Shown here: positions 16,101-17,066 of the stretch, piece by piece
How positions within the stretch are numbered: position 1 is the first letter of the stretch
Layout: each line of letters starts with the position of its first letter
The notes under the pieces: generated by a model
Database searches by the model: none
Seen by the model: only the letters and a program-made list of their open reading frames with translations
Told to the model about the DNA's origin: nothing
Position numbers and translations under genes: made by a program
Assembly (NCBI RefSeq): GCF_000972385.1
Contig: NZ_JXTE01000109.1
Location: forward strand, 1-17,066
Direction: 5' to 3'
Length of the DNA stretch: 17,066 nucleotides
Origin: Streptomyces sp. WM6386
GTDB taxonomy: Bacteria > Actinomycetota > Actinomycetes > Streptomycetales > Streptomycetaceae

Positions 16101-17066
16101 CGCCTCGAGCTGCGGCTCGGCGACACCATGGACTCCGAACTTGACCGCAAGGTCGCCGCGAACGTCCCTTCCGGGGTGCCGGGCCGCGGCCAGTCCCCGG
16201 GCAAACTCCACTTCATGGCGGCGGTGCCGCGCATCGACGGTCTGGCGTCCGACACGGAGCTGGCGGAGGCGACGTCGGCGCTGGCAGCCGAGGTCACCCG
16301 GCACTGGCAGGCGCCGGGGGCCCCTGAAGTCCGGCTGCTGCCGCGCGAGTTCGCCGCGTCGCATCTGCCGCCGGGGAACCGCTTCCCACGGCGGGGGGTC
16401 GCGTTCGGGCTCGACGAGGACAATCTCGAGCCGGTTTTCGTCGACTTCGAGCAGGACCCGTTCTTCGTGGTGTTCGGCGAGAGCGAGTCCGGCAAGTCGA
16501 ATCTGCTGCGGCTGCTCATCAAGCAGGTGACGGAGCGGTATTCGGGCGACGAGTGCAAGTTTTTCGTGGTCGACAACCGGCGGTCGTTGTTGGGTGTCAC
16601 GCCGGATTCGCATCTGGCCGAGTACATCCCGATGTCCAATGCCATGGACCATCACATGACCGCGTTGGCTGAGTTGATGAAACGCCGGACGCCGTCCGCC
16701 GACGTCACGGCCCAGCAGTTGCGGGACCGGAGCTGGTGGCAGGGGCCGACGGTGTTCGTCGTCATCGACGACTACGACCTTGTCTCGACGTCGAGTGGGA
16801 ATCCGTTGGCGGGGCTTACGGAGATGTTGCCGTTCGCTCGGGATGTGGGGGTGAGGTTCATCATCGCGCGGTCCACGGCCGGGGCGGGGCGGGCTTCCTA
16901 CGAGGCGTTCATGCAGCGGATCAAGGAGTTGGGGGCGCAGGGGGTTGTGCTTGCCGGGGATCCGAGTGAGGGGGATCTGTTGGGGGGGGTCCGGCCTCGG
17001 GGAACCGCTTGCGCGGGGGGGGGGGGCACTCGAGGGCCTGGTCGACGAAGTCCCAGATCCAGCCGC
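13110..17066 (+). CDS. eccC: Type VII secretion ATPase EccC, 3' end missing
   Basis: EccC is the FtsK/SpoIIIE-type motor of the T7SS; it recognises WXG100 substrates and drives export. The start is GTG 13110, forced by an in-frame TGA at 13104-13106. Two membrane helices lie at about 40-57 and 64-83. Three ATPase domains follow. D1 has Walker A GATGSGKS (473-480) and Walker B VLVIDEF (D586, E587). D2 has GPQSGKST (836-843) and FLVIDGW (D947, then Gly). D3 has GESESGKS (K1129) and VVIDDYD (D1220). The glutamate after the Walker B aspartate is present only in D1, so D1 is the likely hydrolytic domain. About 1,297 codons read normally to GGVRP near 16997; the expected last few dozen residues are replaced by rare-codon sequence and a G-run with no stop before the edge. 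It diverges from eccD. Confidence 0.95.
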   Translation, partial: MSHIVVKRPPRALPSEVPMGEVVLQPPPELPRGHQESVLMQLLPTLGMGGSVVFFFTSGQPFMRIMGMVMIASTVAMSVAMVVRFRRGSQGQLADMRSDYLSYLARTRDAAVDTAKAQRDAQYYLHPSPEQLWALVAEGSRVWERRSGDEDFAQVRIGLGAQGLATPLVAPETGPVEQLEPLTAGAMQRFLAAHGTLDDLPMAVSLRAFYHVTISGDAQSVRSSARAMTGSLAALHSPEDLIVVVAAGREALPHWEWAKWLPHAQAPGAVDGAGSRRLIDSDGRELENLLASRLTGRPRFHPNAAPLPDEPHIVVVLDSLSLPPDSMLANPEGLQGVTVLEVVPGELTGAGGDLSIVVRPGALHLESGHGVVYEGTPDALSYESAEALARQLAPLRMASGGDDDEPLLANLEFTDLLNLGDAASVDTKRTWRARSLAERLRVPIGVGEDGRPVMLDLKEAAQEGMGPHGLCVGATGSGKSELLRTLVLGLAVTHSSETLNFVLADFKGGATFAGMAQMPHVAAVITNLADDLTLVDRMGDSIRGELNRRQEMLRDAGNYANIHDYEKARAAGAPLQPIPSLVLVIDEFSELLTAKPDFIEMFVQIGRIGRSLGVHLLLASQRLEEGRLRGLETYLSYRIGLRTFSAAESRAALGVPDAYELPNVPGSGILKFGTDEMVRFKAAYVSGVHRSGARHGALNGGSLPVDRRLVLFTAAEVPVQYVPVPQQRSSGADGDAPEVDEALADTVLDVIVRRLEAQGPAAHQVWLPPLDSPPSLDGLLPGLTAVQGRGLTQPGYEGAGRLVVPVGLVDKPYEQRRDALWVDFSGAAGHMQILGGPQSGKSTLLRSLICSFALTHTPHEVQFYGLDFGGGGMAAVAGLPHVGGVASRLDPERVRRTVAEVYGVLTRREEYFRSSGISSIADFRTKRARGEISATDQPWGDVFLVIDGWGNFRSEYEAMDQVIQDIAARGLGYGVHLVLTASRSMEVRSALKDHLMNRLELRLGDTMDSELDRKVAANVPSGVPGRGQSPGKLHFMAAVPRIDGLASDTELAEATSALAAEVTRHWQAPGAPEVRLLPREFAASHLPPGNRFPRRGVAFGLDEDNLEPVFVDFEQDPFFVVFGESESGKSNLLRLLIKQVTERYSGDECKFFVVDNRRSLLGVTPDSHLAEYIPMSNAMDHHMTALAELMKRRTPSADVTAQQLRDRSWWQGPTVFVVIDDYDLVSTSSGNPLAGLTEMLPFARDVGVRFIIARSTAGAGRASYEAFMQRIKELGAQGVVLAGDPSEGDLLGGVRPRGTACAGGGGTRGPGRRSPRSSR
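17001..17066. other. Anomalous right edge: 12-G run and apparent unrelated tail
   Basis: After codons for GDLLGGVRPR the eccC frame loses its codon bias. Positions 17015-17026 are twelve consecutive G. The following bases (17027-17066), read on the minus strand, give GWIWDFVDQALE with G or C at every third position, whereas the eccC frame there uses rare codons (ACT, CGA, AGT, AGA). The peptide resembles the GGxxWDxxDQ region of glycoside hydrolase family 2 beta-galactosidases. A contig-end artefact or chimeric join is the simplest explanation; a real rearrangement truncating eccC is the alternative. Confidence 0.6.

Overview
The window is very GC-rich, with G or C at nearly every third codon position, and its gene content and order are those of a Streptomyces chromosome. 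It holds a conserved actinobacterial housekeeping block followed by the start of a type VII secretion (ESX/T7SS) locus. I saw no tRNA, rRNA, CRISPR array, insertion sequence or prophage gene.

Left part (1-5392): reading leftwards on the minus strand are thyX (flavin-dependent thymidylate synthase), dapA (4-hydroxy-tetrahydrodipicolinate synthase) and rnj (RNase J). They are separated by hairpins that look like terminators or structured leaders. Two plus-strand membrane protein genes of unknown function (79 aa, and a 184-aa PH-like protein) follow. The second converges on the minus-strand cluster across a strong bidirectional terminator.

Middle (4938-10383): a minus-strand cluster runs rpsO - pnp - M16 peptidase - dapB - small membrane/TPR-like protein. 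pnp/M16 and dapB/membrane protein have overlapping stop and start codons (GTGA and TGATG). rpsO and pnp are separated by 310 bases rich in hairpins. The window therefore carries two steps of lysine/diaminopimelate synthesis (DapA, DapB) and two major RNA-decay enzymes (RNase J, PNPase/GPSI). Mycobacteria share the same broad grouping (rpsO-gpsI-pepR ... dapB ... thyX-dapA-rnj), so this is an old core region.

Right part (10656-17066): a small DUF397-like gene, then a minus-strand pair (eccD and a 96-aa membrane protein), and divergent from eccD a large eccC gene for the three-domain T7SS ATPase. The 311-base eccD/eccC divergent region has tandem repeats and several nested dyads and is a good operator candidate. 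eccC reads well to about position 17000. It then degrades into a 12-G run followed by 40 bases that look like coding sequence on the opposite strand, resembling a glycoside hydrolase family 2 beta-galactosidase. The right edge is probably a contig end or chimeric join rather than the true eccC 3' end.

No wholly new multi-gene system is evident. The least explained signals are a 13-codon leader ORF coincident with a hairpin before rnj, a probable leaderless dapA, structured leaders before rpsO and pnp, the eccC/eccD operator array, and the anomalous right edge.
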